64,000 nucleotides of DNA from Bacteroidales bacterium (lineage in GTDB: Bacteria; Bacteroidota; Bacteroidia; Bacteroidales; UBA932), in NCBI GenBank assembly GCA_029010575.1, contig JAQXKS010000017.1, forward strand, positions 1-64,000, given 5' to 3'. The translations under genes were made by a program, and so were the position numbers. The notes beneath the pieces are model-generated. The model ran no database searches and was not told the origin of the DNA. It saw only the letters and a list, made by a program, of their open reading frames with translations. Positions 40,798-51,505 of this stretch are shown one piece after another. Positions within the stretch are counted from its first letter, which is position 1; each line of letters opens with the position of its first letter.

Positions 40798-41408
40798 TAT
40801 CCGAAGAGGAGTTTCTTGGTGGCAGGTCTAAGGTATTGTGCAATTATTCTTTCAAAGTCACCCTCTGTGAATGAGATGATGAATCCACCGTCCTTGGGAC
40901 CTATGCGGAAACCTGCGGCTATCTGTTTTGAATACGAAATCTCAACACCGTTGCTCATTTCGGAAAGGATATCTTTTTCTACAGCTTCAGAGAACTCTTT
41001 CTGAAGTGATGCGGGAAGTATCACCTCAAGTTCCTTCGGTTCAGGGTTGGCAGCGTCAAAAGCCTTTACCACAGAGATGATAAGCTCCTTTACTATTGAG
41101 CCGTCGCTCAGTACTGCCTTAACCGGTGCGTTAAGAGCTTTTGCAGTTAGGATCTGTTCAACCTGATGTCTGATGGCTGTGATGGTCTGGGTTGATGCCA
41201 TCCTCAAGTCGTTTTCAACCTTGATTCGGGTCTGCTCGGCCTCTTTTTTTACTTCTTCGAGTATCGCGTCTGCTTTGGCGCGGGCTTCAGCAATAATTTT
41301 TTCTGCTTCAGCCTGAGCGTTCTTTTTTAACTGCTCAGCCTCTTGTTTTCCTTTGGACAAGCCTTCGTTGTACAGCTTGTCTGTTAATTCTTGCAATTTA
41401 TTTTGCAT
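40797..41408 (-). CDS. ntpE: V-type ATP synthase subunit E-like protein
   Basis: Long Ala/Glu/Lys coiled coil N-terminus (EAEQLKKNAQAEAEKIIAEARAKADAILEE); first gene of the operon. Confidence 0.85.
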   Translation of the reverse strand: MQNKLQELTDKLYNEGLSKGKQEAEQLKKNAQAEAEKIIAEARAKADAILEEVKKEAEQTRIKVENDLRMASTQTITAIRHQVEQILTAKALNAPVKAVLSDGSIVKELIISVVKAFDAANPEPKELEVILPASLQKEFSEAVEKDILSEMSNGVEISYSKQIAAGFRIGPKDGGFIISFTEGDFERIIAQYLRPATKKLLFG

Positions 41409-41494
41409 CTTTATATAGTTTTAAATGATAATTTTCCGGATTATACCTTAAAAAAAGCGTACCAAAGTTATAAAAAAAGTACAATAAAAAGAAA

Positions 41495-41518
41495 AGAGAC
41501 CGACAAAAATCGGTCTCT
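41495..41518 (-). terminator. Intrinsic terminator after the decarboxylase operon
   Basis: AGAGACCGA-CAAAAA-TCGGTCTCT with a T-rich minus-strand tail. Confidence 0.8.
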
Positions 41519-41543
41519 CTTCAATATGTATTGTGAAAATCAG

Positions 41544-42695
41544 CTATGAAAGGAATCCCAAAAGGATTCCGGCTGCAACTGCACTGCCAATTACACCTGC
41601 AACATTGGGGCCCATTGCGTGCATAAGGAGGTAGTTTGTCTTATCGTATGAAAGACCTACATTGTTCGAAACGCGCGCCGAGTCGGGAACAGCAGATACA
41701 CCTGCATTTCCGATGAGAGGGTTGATCTTGTTGCCGGGTTTGAGGAAGAGGTTGAAGAACTTCACGAAGAGCACACCCATTGTAGTTGCGATGACAAATG
41801 ACAATGCTCCGATAAGGAAGATATATACAGACTTGGGCTGGAGGAATTTGTCAGCCTGTGTCGAACAACCTACTGTCAAACCTATGAGAATGGTGACGAT
41901 ATCTACCAGCGGTCCTCTTGCAGTTTCTGCAAGACGGCGGGTAACACCACTTTCCTTCAAAAGGTTACCGAAGAAGAGCATACCCAGCAAAGGAATACCT
42001 GAAGGCACGATGAATGCTGTGAGCAAGAATCCGATGATAGGGAATATCTTCTTCTCTGTAGGTGATACCGGACGGGGAGGCTTCATTCTGATGAGTCTCT
42101 CTTTCTTGGTAGTGAGGAGTTTCATGATAGGGGGCTGAATAACGGGAACCAAAGCCATATAAGAGTAGGCTGATACTGCTATCGCACCCATCAGGTCAGG
42201 AGCAAGTCTTGATGAAAGGAAAATAGCAGTAGGACCGTCTGCGCCACCAATGATTCCTATTGCACCTGCCTCTGCGGGTGAGAATCCAAGTGCCAGTGAA
42301 ATCATATATGCACCGAAGATACCAAACTGGGCTGCAGCTCCGATAAGGAGGAGTTTAGGATTGGAAATGAGAGACGAAAAGTCAGTCATCGCACCTATAC
42401 CCAAGAAGATCAGAGGGGGATAGAATCCTTTCTGAACGCCATAGTACAGGATATTCAGAACAGATCCCTCCTCATAGACACCCACCGACAGTCCAGGGAA
42501 GAGAGGAATGTTTCCCATGATAATACCGAATCCGATAGGAATAAGGAGCATGGGTTCCCAATCCTTCTTGATCGCCAGATATATCAGCAGGAGACCGATA
42601 AGAATCATAATCAGATATTTCCAGTCACCGTTTGCAAATCCGGTATACTGAAAAAACTGAGAGATATTTTCAATAATAAGATCCATATTATCCAA
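41544..42695 (-). CDS. Na+-transporting decarboxylase beta subunit (methylmalonyl-CoA/oxaloacetate decarboxylase type)
   Basis: FLGIGAMTDFSSLISNPKLLLIGAAAQFGIF; GGADGPTAIF; MGPNVAGVIGSAVAAG. Confidence 0.95.
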   Translation of the reverse strand: MDNMDLIIENISQFFQYTGFANGDWKYLIMILIGLLLIYLAIKKDWEPMLLIPIGFGIIMGNIPLFPGLSVGVYEEGSVLNILYYGVQKGFYPPLIFLGIGAMTDFSSLISNPKLLLIGAAAQFGIFGAYMISLALGFSPAEAGAIGIIGGADGPTAIFLSSRLAPDLMGAIAVSAYSYMALVPVIQPPIMKLLTTKKERLIRMKPPRPVSPTEKKIFPIIGFLLTAFIVPSGIPLLGMLFFGNLLKESGVTRRLAETARGPLVDIVTILIGLTVGCSTQADKFLQPKSVYIFLIGALSFVIATTMGVLFVKFFNLFLKPGNKINPLIGNAGVSAVPDSARVSNNVGLSYDKTNYLLMHAMGPNVAGVIGSAVAAGILLGFLS

Positions 42696-43140
42696 TAATC
42701 AAAAGAGGTGCGCCTTCAAGTACTGAATCGCCCTTGTTAACTTTAATACTCTTGACTGTACCGTTTTCTGTTGCTTCAATTACGTTTTCCATCTTCATAG
42801 CTTCGAGGACCATGACTTTATGTCCTTTCTGCACAGCATCTCCCTCTTTTACTGAAACCTCAAGGATAACGCCGGGAAGGGGTGATGTAACTGTATAACC
42901 ACCTTCAGGTGCAGAAGCAGGTGAAGGGGTGGGTGTTGAAGCTGATACGACTGGAGCAACCTTGGGAGCTGCCGCAGGAGCTTTCTTCACAGGTTTTACA
43001 GCCACGGGCTTGGTAATGGGCTTTTCAAATTCAACTTTGAAGGTAGAACCATTAACTTCCACAGAAGCTACAGAATCTTCGATGTCGTTAATGACTACAT
43101 TGTAATCATTACCATTGATTTTCAAATTATATTCTTTCAT
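42688..43140 (-). CDS. Biotin carboxyl carrier protein
   Basis: Biotinylation motif VLEAMKMENVI and Ala/Pro-rich linker. Confidence 0.95.
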   Translation of the reverse strand: MKEYNLKINGNDYNVVINDIEDSVASVEVNGSTFKVEFEKPITKPVAVKPVKKAPAAAPKVAPVVSASTPTPSPASAPEGGYTVTSPLPGVILEVSVKEGDAVQKGHKVMVLEAMKMENVIEATENGTVKSIKVNKGDSVLEGAPLLIIG

Positions 43141-43151
43141 CTGTCTAAATG

Positions 43152-44069
43152 TTATCTATTGTTTTTCTTAACTGAAGGAGTCTGACGGAGTGTGTAGATC
43201 TTTGAACTCCAGGGTGAATATGACCTGTCGGTATGGCTCAGGGTAATAGTGAAGCTTTCATTGTCATGAGCTTCGTTCTCCTTGATGTACAGATGCAGGG
43301 CAGCTGCAATCGCAGCGTATGTTTCAGATGATGTTTCTGCCACATCTGCCACATTCTGCTTGTCTGTTCCCGCCATTGCTTCTTCTGTATTCTTCTGGTG
43401 CTTCCTTAATGCAATAGTACCGGTAAGCTTGAAGACGATAGAGAGAAGAATGAGTGCTGTGAACACTACTGCCATTGCAGTGAGAGTCATAATCAATCCG
43501 TTAGGGTCTTTTTCCTTAAGTACAGAACTTTTGGATGCAATATCTGTTCCGGAATTGTTGGTGCTTGGTGAGGTATGGTCCATTATGCACCATTCTCCAT
43601 TTCCGTCAGTAGAGCGACCGAATGACGTGTTGTCTGGCAGGTCCTTGCGAATCTCGATACGGTCAAGTATGGTTCTTCCGTCACTTGCCACGAAATATAT
43701 GGTATCTGACTCAGCTAATGTGAAATTAACATGGAAAGTACCGCGGAATGGCTGGTCATCGGCCCAGAAGAGTATGTGCTGACGGGGTTTGATCTTGGTC
43801 AGTACGTCTCCCTTGGGAATAATGTATTTTTTCAGGTTTTTGGGATCGTTGGAAATGTAGCATCCTCCGATATCTACAGTACCGTAAGAGGTATTGAAGA
43901 GCTCGAACCAGCCGTTATGCTGCCCGAAGTCGTCCTGAAAGTCAGTTGTATTGACTATCAGGTATTCGTTCAGACGCATATCTCCCTGACTCTGTGCATA
44001 GGAACTCAGTGCAGGGATACAAACCAGCGAAGCCAACACCCATATCAATCTGAATTTTTTCATTTTCAA
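43152..44069 (-). CDS. Signal peptide + lamin-tail-like domain + OadG-type gamma subunit
   Basis: LNEYLIVNTTDFQDDFGQHNGWFELFNTSYGTVDIGGCYISND (LTD-like); one TM LIMTLTAMAVVFTALILLSIVFKL (OadG-like). Confidence 0.8.
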   Translation of the reverse strand: MKMKKFRLIWVLASLVCIPALSSYAQSQGDMRLNEYLIVNTTDFQDDFGQHNGWFELFNTSYGTVDIGGCYISNDPKNLKKYIIPKGDVLTKIKPRQHILFWADDQPFRGTFHVNFTLAESDTIYFVASDGRTILDRIEIRKDLPDNTSFGRSTDGNGEWCIMDHTSPSTNNSGTDIASKSSVLKEKDPNGLIMTLTAMAVVFTALILLSIVFKLTGTIALRKHQKNTEEAMAGTDKQNVADVAETSSETYAAIAAALHLYIKENEAHDNESFTITLSHTDRSYSPWSSKIYTLRQTPSVKKNNR

Positions 44070-44074
44070 AAGGA

Positions 44075-45637
44075 TTAAAGGGGAAGGTTGTCGTGTTTCT
44101 TGGCAGGGTTGCAGAGTTTCTTGGTAGAGAGCTGTTCGAGAGCTCTGATTACGCGGAAACGTGTGTTACGAGGTTCGATGACATCATCGATATATCCGTA
44201 ACTTGCTGCCTTGTAAGGATTACAGAAGAGGTCGTTGTATTCTTTCTTCTTTTCTTCTGCGATTGCGATACGTTTTTCAGGATCTTCTTCAGCCTTGATT
44301 TCTTTTGAGTAGAGGACTTCAACAGCTCCTTCTGCACCCATAACTGCAATATTTGCTGAAGGCCATGCGTAGTTGATGTCACCACGAAGCTGTTTACAGC
44401 TCATCACGATGTGTGATCCTCCATAAGACTTTCTGAGTGTTACTGTTACCTTAGGAACTGTAGCCTCTCCGTATGCGTAGAGAAGTTTAGCTCCGTGAAG
44501 GATAATTCCGCCATATTCCTGCTGTGTTCCGGGAAGGAAGCCTGGAACATCGACAAGTGTTACGATGGGAATGTTGAATGCATCACAGAAACGGACGAAA
44601 CGTGCAGCCTTGCGTGAAGCGTTGATATCAAGTACACCGGCAATGAACTTTGGCTGGTTGGCAACGATACCTACTGATGTGCCACCCATGTGTGCAAATC
44701 CGATGATGATGTTCTTTGCGTAGTCCTTATGTATTTCAAAGAATTCTCCATCGTCAACGATTCCTCCGATAACCTGATACATGTCATAAGGTACGTTGGG
44801 ACTGTCAGGGATAATTTCGTTGAGTGAATCTTCAAGACGATCAATAGGGTCATTGGTGGGCTTGAAAGGAGGTTCTTCCATATTGTTCTGTGGAATGAAG
44901 GAGAGCAGGTGACGGATGGTTGAGATAGCCTCTTCCTCTGTATCTACTGCAAAGTGTGCCACACCGCTCTTGGTTGCGTGTACTGATGCACCACCTAGCT
45001 GTTCCTGTGATACGACTTCGCCGGTTACTGACTTGACAACAGCAGGTCCGGTAAGGAACATGTAGCTGGTTCCTTTTGTCATGATGTTGAAGTCTGTCAG
45101 TGCGGGAGAGTAAACTGCACCACCGGCGCAAGGTCCCAAAATAGCCGAAATCTGGGGAACAACACCGGATGCGAGGATGTTTCTCTGGAAAATTTCAGCA
45201 TAGCCTCCGAGTGCATTCACACCTTCCTGAATACGGGCTCCGCCTGAGTCGTTCAAACCGATCACGGGCGCACCCATTTTCATAGCCTGATCCATTATCT
45301 TGCAGATCTTCATTGCGAGTGTTTCTGAAAGGGAACCACCGAAAACAGTGAAGTCCTGTGCAAATACATATACAAGTCGACCTTCAATAGTTCCGTAACC
45401 TGTAACGACACCATCTCCGAGGAATACGTTCTTGTTCATTCCAAAGTTGGTACAACGATGGGTTACGAACATGTCAAATTCTTCGAAGCTGCCCTCGTCA
45501 AGGAGCATACTGATTCTTTCACGAGCGGTATATTTACCTTTTTCGTGCTGAGCGTCGATTCTCTTCTGACCGCCGCCGATGCGAGCCTTTTCACGAAGAT
45601 CAATTAACGCTTTTACTTGTTCCAGCTGTTTGCTCAT
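44075..45637 (-). CDS. mmdA: Acyl-CoA carboxyltransferase (methylmalonyl-CoA decarboxylase alpha/PccB-like)
   Basis: [58 protein letters not shown]. Confidence 0.93.
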   Translation of the reverse strand: MSKQLEQVKALIDLREKARIGGGQKRIDAQHEKGKYTARERISMLLDEGSFEEFDMFVTHRCTNFGMNKNVFLGDGVVTGYGTIEGRLVYVFAQDFTVFGGSLSETLAMKICKIMDQAMKMGAPVIGLNDSGGARIQEGVNALGGYAEIFQRNILASGVVPQISAILGPCAGGAVYSPALTDFNIMTKGTSYMFLTGPAVVKSVTGEVVSQEQLGGASVHATKSGVAHFAVDTEEEAISTIRHLLSFIPQNNMEEPPFKPTNDPIDRLEDSLNEIIPDSPNVPYDMYQVIGGIVDDGEFFEIHKDYAKNIIIGFAHMGGTSVGIVANQPKFIAGVLDINASRKAARFVRFCDAFNIPIVTLVDVPGFLPGTQQEYGGIILHGAKLLYAYGEATVPKVTVTLRKSYGGSHIVMSCKQLRGDINYAWPSANIAVMGAEGAVEVLYSKEIKAEEDPEKRIAIAEEKKKEYNDLFCNPYKAASYGYIDDVIEPRNTRFRVIRALEQLSTKKLCNPAKKHDNLPL

Positions 45638-45660
45638 ATTTTTTGATATTAGTTGATGAA

Positions 45661-46074
45661 TTATTCGTTGGGATTTTCACAGAGTTCGGTAAGCACACCT
45701 TTTGTTGACTTGGGGTGGAGGAAGGCGATATTGAGTCCTTCCGCACCTTTGCGTGGCTGTTTGTCTATGAGTTTTACACCTTTTGCTTCGACTTCGTTGA
45801 GAGCATTCTGTACACCGTCTTTCACTGCAAAAGCGATGTGATGGATTCCCTCTCCGCGTTTTTCAATAAAGGAAGCAATAGTTCCGTCAGCAGATGTGCT
45901 TTCGAGGAGTTCCAGTTTTGTCTGGCCGATCTTGAAGAAAGCAGTTCTTACCTTCTGGTCAGCAACTTCTTCAATAGAGTAGCATTTGAGACCGAGTATG
46001 TTTTCGTAGTAGGGAATAGCTTCGTCAAGTGATTTGACTGCTATGCCAAGGTGCTCAATGTGTGAAAGTTCCAT
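45661..46074 (-). CDS. mce: Methylmalonyl-CoA epimerase
   Basis: [40 protein letters not shown] terminus. Confidence 0.92.
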   Translation of the reverse strand: MELSHIEHLGIAVKSLDEAIPYYENILGLKCYSIEEVADQKVRTAFFKIGQTKLELLESTSADGTIASFIEKRGEGIHHIAFAVKDGVQNALNEVEAKGVKLIDKQPRKGAEGLNIAFLHPKSTKGVLTELCENPNE

Positions 46075-46096
46075 ATTATTACTTTTTTATTGGTTA

Positions 46097-46825
46097 TTAT
46101 TCTGACATTGACATCGTGTGATAAACGTTCTGGACGTCATCGTCATTTTCGAGTTTTTCAAGGAGTTTCATGATGGTCTCCTTCTGTTCAGGAGCAAGGC
46201 TCTTGAGGGGTACGTTTGGAATTCTTTCAAAGCCGCCGGATACGATTGTGAATCCGTTGTCTTCAAGGTACTTCTGTACAGCGCCGAATGATTCGAAAGC
46301 ACCGTAGATATAGATGATACCCTCTTCTTCGTCCATATAGACATCATCTACATCGAAGTCGATGAGTTCGAGTTCCAGCTCTTCCAGGTCAACGGGTTTT
46401 TCACTCTTTACCTTGAATACGCATTTGTGGTCAAACATGAAACTTACGCTGCCCTGTGTTCCTAATGCTCCGCCTACTTTCGAAAAGTAGCTTCTTACAT
46501 TGGCAACAGAACGCATGTTGTTGTCTGTAGCACATTCAACCAAAACTGCTATACCAAAAGGACCATAGCCTTCGTAAACAATCTCTTCGTAGTTGCCCAT
46601 ATCCTTATCGACAGCGCGCTTGATGGCTCTTTCGATATTTTCCTTAGGCATATTTTCGCTGCGTGCAGTCTGAATCAGTGTTCTTAGACGGGGGTTGTTG
46701 TCAGGATCAGTACCGCCTGATTTTGCGGCAATTGTTATCTCTTTTCCGAGTCTGGTGAAGACCCTTGCCATATTTCCCCAGCGTTTGAATTTACGCTCTT
46801 TTCTGAATTCGAATGCTCTTCCCAT
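46097..46825 (-). CDS. YebC/PmpR family transcriptional regulator
   Basis: MGRAFEFRKERKFKRWGNMARVFTRLGKEI; MPKENIERAIKRA; YEGYGPFGIAVLVE. Confidence 0.95.
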   Translation of the reverse strand: MGRAFEFRKERKFKRWGNMARVFTRLGKEITIAAKSGGTDPDNNPRLRTLIQTARSENMPKENIERAIKRAVDKDMGNYEEIVYEGYGPFGIAVLVECATDNNMRSVANVRSYFSKVGGALGTQGSVSFMFDHKCVFKVKSEKPVDLEELELELIDFDVDDVYMDEEEGIIYIYGAFESFGAVQKYLEDNGFTIVSGGFERIPNVPLKSLAPEQKETIMKLLEKLENDDDVQNVYHTMSMSE

Positions 46826-46836
46826 TGTAGTCTATA

Positions 46837-47514
46837 TTATTTAACTTCTAATCTTGTGATGTATTTATCGATTTCATATCCTTCGAAAGACTGAGGATAT
46901 TTGTCTTTGATTGTCTTGTAGTATGAAAGTGCTTCAGCCTCTCTTCCGAGTTCTTCGCAGATGATGCCGGCCTTCAGGAGGTATGATGCTGCGATGATGT
47001 TGTCTGCCACAGATGCAGCCTTCACGTAGCACTTGAGCGCATCCTCATACTTTTCAAGGATGGAGTATGCGTCTGCTGTACATGCGGTGGCCCTTGCTTT
47101 AAGAAGAGGCTCGGTTGTGTTGTACTTGGAGAGGTAGCTGATAGCTTCGGCAGCATTGCCTAACTGAAGCTCACAAACACCTGCATAGAAGTAAACAGCC
47201 TGTCCGCCTTTTGTTCCGTACTCGCTGATTATATCAGCAAAACCCATAGCGTTTCCGTCACCGTTGAGTGCCTTTTCAAAATCACCTGCGCGGAAATACT
47301 GCTCCGCAGCAAAAGTCTGCGATGCCGCTTCTTCTTTTAGGGGATTGAAATAAAACTGGATAAGGAGTACAATAGCTGCAGCAGCGATAATTACTCCACC
47401 GCAAATGTATCCGATTAGTTTACCATTCTTCTGAAAAAACAATTCTGTTTTGGAAACGGCTTCTCCTACCGATTCGATTGTCTCCATCTTGGAGTTTTTA
47501 GCGTTAGTTGTCAT
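46837..47514 (-). CDS. TPR-repeat membrane protein
   Basis: Single N-terminal TM then TPR-like helices (YFRAGDFEKALNG, DAYSILEKYEDALKCYVKAA). Confidence 0.8.
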   Translation of the reverse strand: MTTNAKNSKMETIESVGEAVSKTELFFQKNGKLIGYICGGVIIAAAAIVLLIQFYFNPLKEEAASQTFAAEQYFRAGDFEKALNGDGNAMGFADIISEYGTKGGQAVYFYAGVCELQLGNAAEAISYLSKYNTTEPLLKARATACTADAYSILEKYEDALKCYVKAASVADNIIAASYLLKAGIICEELGREAEALSYYKTIKDKYPQSFEGYEIDKYITRLEVK

Positions 47515-47622
47515 ATTCTATATAAGATATTGTATTTGCAAAATGCAAAAATACAATAAAATGTCTAATGGCAAACATAAAATACCAAGATTTTGTGTAC
47601 ATTTGTAAAAAGAAAAATCAAG

Positions 47623-48714
47623 ATGTTTCTCAATAGATTAATAGTTTCTGATTTCAGAAATATCGCATCTGCTGACCTTACTTTCTCTCCCGGAATCAAT
47701 TGCATCTGCGGTGACAACGGACAGGGCAAGACGAATCTGCTCGATGCGGTGAACTATCTCTCTGTGACTAAAAGTTTTCTCTCTTCCACAGACCGTTATG
47801 CCATCCGCTACAATACTTCCAAAGCCACTTTGCACGGTAGGTACCAAGTGGACAATGACCAGGTGGAAATAGCGCTTTCAATCAATGATGGTGGAGAGAA
47901 GGAACTTCGCATAGATTCGAAAACGTGCAGAAAAATCTCTGATTACATCGGAAAGATCCCAGTGGTAGTGGTATCGCCCTCCGACAGCTCCCTTATCAAT
48001 GATTCGGCACAGGCCCGCAGACGGTTTATCAATATAATGCTCTCACAGACAGATAGCGATTATCTGACAGCTGCTGTCAATTATAACAAGCTACTCAAGC
48101 AGAGAAACAAGCTTCTCAAACAGCCAGGTGTGCACCCGATGCTGCTAGATTCTTTCACCGAGATGATGGCTCCTATGGCTGACTATATCTGTGAAAAGAG
48201 GAGGGAGACTGTTCGCAGGCTTAGTGCCCAGACAGCTCTGTTTTATAGGGAAATATCAGGTAATAGGGAAGAGGTCTCCATGGAATATGATTCCGATCTT
48301 CTTGGATGCAGGGCAGAAAAACTTTTCGGTGAGAGTATCAATAAGGATATGGCTCTGGGATTTACCAGCGTGGGGGTCCAGCGCGATGAGATACAGTTTC
48401 TAATGGGTGGAAAGCCTGTCAGGATGTGTGCCTCGCAGGGACAGCAGAAGTCATTCATAATTGCAGCCAAAATGGCGCAATACAAGATTATGAATGAACT
48501 TTTCAAAGCCTCTCCGCTGCTTCTGCTTGATGATCTGTTTGACAAACTCGATATCCATAGGGTGAATTTTCTGGTCGACATGGTGCTTAAAGATAATTTC
48601 GGTCAGGTTTTCATAACTGATACAGACAGGACGAGAATTGGTGAGATTGTATCCAAGTACACCAGTGAATCGATGTTTTATGGTGTTAAGGATGGTCTCT
48701 TCGAAAGGATATGA
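47623..48714 (+). CDS. recF: DNA replication/repair protein RecF (ORF track start 47593)
   Basis: CICGDNGQGKTNLLDAVNYLS; SQGQQKSFIIAAKMAQ; LLLLDDLFDKLD. Confidence 0.95.
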   Translation: MFLNRLIVSDFRNIASADLTFSPGINCICGDNGQGKTNLLDAVNYLSVTKSFLSSTDRYAIRYNTSKATLHGRYQVDNDQVEIALSINDGGEKELRIDSKTCRKISDYIGKIPVVVVSPSDSSLINDSAQARRRFINIMLSQTDSDYLTAAVNYNKLLKQRNKLLKQPGVHPMLLDSFTEMMAPMADYICEKRRETVRRLSAQTALFYREISGNREEVSMEYDSDLLGCRAEKLFGESINKDMALGFTSVGVQRDEIQFLMGGKPVRMCASQGQQKSFIIAAKMAQYKIMNELFKASPLLLLDDLFDKLDIHRVNFLVDMVLKDNFGQVFITDTDRTRIGEIVSKYTSESMFYGVKDGLFERI

Positions 48715-48717
48715 TTT

Positions 48718-49008
48718 ATGGAAAGGGTAGGATCAAAAATTCTCAAAGAGATTCTGGATGAGTATATAAGTGAAAGGGGGCTGGACTCCAGCTTCGAAAG
48801 ACTGGAAATCGAAAAGGTGTGGAGGTGTATCGTCGGTCCTAAGATAGACAAGCTTACAGACCGTGTATACTATAAAGATGGCGTGCTCGTCTGTTACATG
48901 AACTCTTCGCTTGTGAGGAATAACCTCTATTATAGGCAGGAGTCGCTTCGTAGCAGACTGAATCTTACATTGGGAGGTGACAAGGTGAAAAAGATTGTTT
49001 TCAAGTGA
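48718..49008 (+). CDS. DUF721 family protein
   Basis: VWRCIVGPKIDKLTDRVYYKDGVLVCYMNSSLVRNNL; downstream of recF. Confidence 0.85.
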   Translation: MERVGSKILKEILDEYISERGLDSSFERLEIEKVWRCIVGPKIDKLTDRVYYKDGVLVCYMNSSLVRNNLYYRQESLRSRLNLTLGGDKVKKIVFK

Positions 49009-50060
49009 TGGCAAAGAGGTTAAAAATAGTTGCAGATGCCAATATCCCCTTCCTCAAGGGGGTATTCGAGCCTTATGCGGATGTCGTTTATCTTCCTGGA
49101 GGCTCAATAGGGCCACTGGTGTGTAAGGATGCGGATGCTCTTATTGTCAGGACAAGGACCAGATGCAATGCCAGTTTGCTCTCCTCAAGCAGAGTCTCTT
49201 TTATAGCCACTGCTACCATTGGAACAGACCATCTCGATACCGGATGGCTGGATTCAGCAGGAATCGGATATGCCAATGCACCGGGATGTAATGCTGTCGG
49301 TGTGATGCAGTACGTTTTGACATCAGTGGCCTTGTTGCTTCAAAGAAGTGGAAAGAGCCCGGTGGGATTGACTCTTGGTGTCATAGGAGCCGGAAATACG
49401 GGGGAGAGGGTTGCAAGAGGTGCTTCTCTTGCTGGCTTTAATGTTATGAGAAATGACCCACCCAAAGCTGTGTATAGGTCGGATATTCCGTATTACTCTT
49501 TGGAGGAGGTTCTCCAAGAGTGTGACATTGTATCTTGTCATCTGCCATTGGATGACTCGACATACTCTTTGGCATCTGACTGGTTCTTCTCAAAGATTAA
49601 GCGTGGGGCGATTTTTGTCAATGCCTCACGTGGCGAAGTGGTAGATGAGGTGGCTCTGAAAAGGCATAGGAACTATTTGGGCGGACTCATTTTGGACGTA
49701 TGGAGGAATGAGCCTGATATAGATATGGAACTACTTGAGAGTGCGGATATTGCTACTCCACATATTGCGGGTTATTCGTTTGAGGGTAAGGTCAACGGCA
49801 GTGTAGCCTGCATAAGGGCTATTGCCCATAGATTCGGTATACTTGAACTATATGATTACTCCCCTGAAGTGGAAGCTCCGGCAGGCATAGACCTTGCTCT
49901 TCCCTTCGGGGAGCTCACTCGAAGAATGCTTGAGGTATTTCCGGTGCATAAACTCTCGGAAGAGCTTAAAAACAGCCCCGAATCATTCGAGAAAATGAGG
50001 AATAATTACGATTATAGGCACGAATTTGCTGTGCCTGACAATATTAGGATAATAGAATAA
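49005..50060 (+). CDS. pdxB: Erythronate-4-phosphate dehydrogenase
   Basis: ADANIPFLKGVFEPYADVVYLPG; FIATATIGTDHLD; GVIGAGNTGERVA; TPHIAGYSFEGK. Confidence 0.93.
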   Translation: MMAKRLKIVADANIPFLKGVFEPYADVVYLPGGSIGPLVCKDADALIVRTRTRCNASLLSSSRVSFIATATIGTDHLDTGWLDSAGIGYANAPGCNAVGVMQYVLTSVALLLQRSGKSPVGLTLGVIGAGNTGERVARGASLAGFNVMRNDPPKAVYRSDIPYYSLEEVLQECDIVSCHLPLDDSTYSLASDWFFSKIKRGAIFVNASRGEVVDEVALKRHRNYLGGLILDVWRNEPDIDMELLESADIATPHIAGYSFEGKVNGSVACIRAIAHRFGILELYDYSPEVEAPAGIDLALPFGELTRRMLEVFPVHKLSEELKNSPESFEKMRNNYDYRHEFAVPDNIRIIE

Positions 50061-50082
50061 TAATTTCTAAAACAGATGCTAT

Positions 50083-51498
50083 ATGAATGACGAAAAATTT
50101 TTGGAAAATTACAAGAAGGGGTTTCCTTACCTGAAACTGCGCGGTGCTGCTGTTCCCGGAGATGGAATCAAGGTGCTTGATGAAGCGGCTCAGAACAAGG
50201 CGCTTGAATATTTTTCAGTGCATTCCGGTTCGAAACTGAAGTTCGTACCTGCCTCCGGAGCGGCATCCAGAATGTTCAAGGAACTCTTCGAAGCAAGGGA
50301 TATTCTCGAAAAGGGAGGTGAATTGGAAAAGGATTCCAAAGCTGCTCGATTCGTAGATGAAATTGAACGCTACCCATTTTATACAGAGGAACTCTTCGAT
50401 GGGTCCACCCCTTTTGAAGTTATAGATAAAGTAATTGGAAAGGCCGGACTTGATTACGGAAACAAGCCCAAGGGACAGATTCTTTTTCATAAATATGAGA
50501 CTCAGGTCAGAACTGCTTTCGAGGAACACCTGGTGGAGGGAGCTGATTATGCCAAGGATGAAAATAATGTTGTTAATCTTCACTTTACTGTCTCTCCCGA
50601 CCATATGGAGGGCTTTAAGAGACTTTTGGACAGTGTTTATAAAAAATATGAAGAGAGGTTTGGTGTCAGGTATAATGTCTCTTTTTCCGTTCAGGATCCC
50701 TCTACAGATATTATTGCTGTAAATGAGGATAATACACCTTTTATCAAAGATGATGGCACTCCTCTTTACCGTCCGGGAGGACATGGGGCGCTTATCAGGA
50801 ACCTTAATCAGGTGGATGCTGATATTATCTTTCTTAAGAATATTGATAATGTGGTTAATGAGCGTCTTATCGCTGATACTCTTCGCTGGAAGAAGATTCT
50901 TGCAGGAGAACTTCTCAGAGTTCGCGGCAGAGTCTTCTCGTATATGATGCTTCTTGAGAGTGGTAATGATTCTCCTGAACTGCTCGAAGAGATCAAGGAG
51001 TTTCTCAACAAGGAATTCAGTGTTGTTCTCCCTGATGATGTGCAGGATCTCAAGAGGAGTCTGAGGTTTAAACTGGATCGACCCATCAGAGTCTGTGGTA
51101 TGGTCAGGAATGAGGGTGAACCAGGAGGTGGACCATTCATCGCATTTGATTCAGATGGTTCAACATCTCTCCAGATTCTCGAAGCAGCGCAGCTCGACAA
51201 GGCGAACTCTGAAGTTGCAGCAATGATAAAGGGATCTACCCATTTCAATCCTGTAGATTTGGTATGCTCTGTTCACAAGTACACCGGAGAGAAATATGAA
51301 CTTGAAAGGTATGTTGACCACAATACCGGCTTTATCAGCCAAAAGAGTTACCAGGGACGAAATCTCAAGGCACAGGAGCTTCCAGGATTGTGGAACGGAG
51401 CAATGAGCAATTGGAACACAATGTTCGTAGAGGTTCCATTGATTACCTTTAACCCTGTCAAGAGCGTATTCGACCTGCTCAGACCTGAACATCTATAG
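50083..51498 (+). CDS. DUF4301 family protein
   Basis: FVPASGAASRMFKELFEARD; YRPGGHGALIRNLNQVDADIIFLKNIDNVV. Confidence 0.85.
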   Translation: MNDEKFLENYKKGFPYLKLRGAAVPGDGIKVLDEAAQNKALEYFSVHSGSKLKFVPASGAASRMFKELFEARDILEKGGELEKDSKAARFVDEIERYPFYTEELFDGSTPFEVIDKVIGKAGLDYGNKPKGQILFHKYETQVRTAFEEHLVEGADYAKDENNVVNLHFTVSPDHMEGFKRLLDSVYKKYEERFGVRYNVSFSVQDPSTDIIAVNEDNTPFIKDDGTPLYRPGGHGALIRNLNQVDADIIFLKNIDNVVNERLIADTLRWKKILAGELLRVRGRVFSYMMLLESGNDSPELLEEIKEFLNKEFSVVLPDDVQDLKRSLRFKLDRPIRVCGMVRNEGEPGGGPFIAFDSDGSTSLQILEAAQLDKANSEVAAMIKGSTHFNPVDLVCSVHKYTGEKYELERYVDHNTGFISQKSYQGRNLKAQELPGLWNGAMSNWNTMFVEVPLITFNPVKSVFDLLRPEHL

Positions 51499-51505
51499 TG
51501 ACAGG

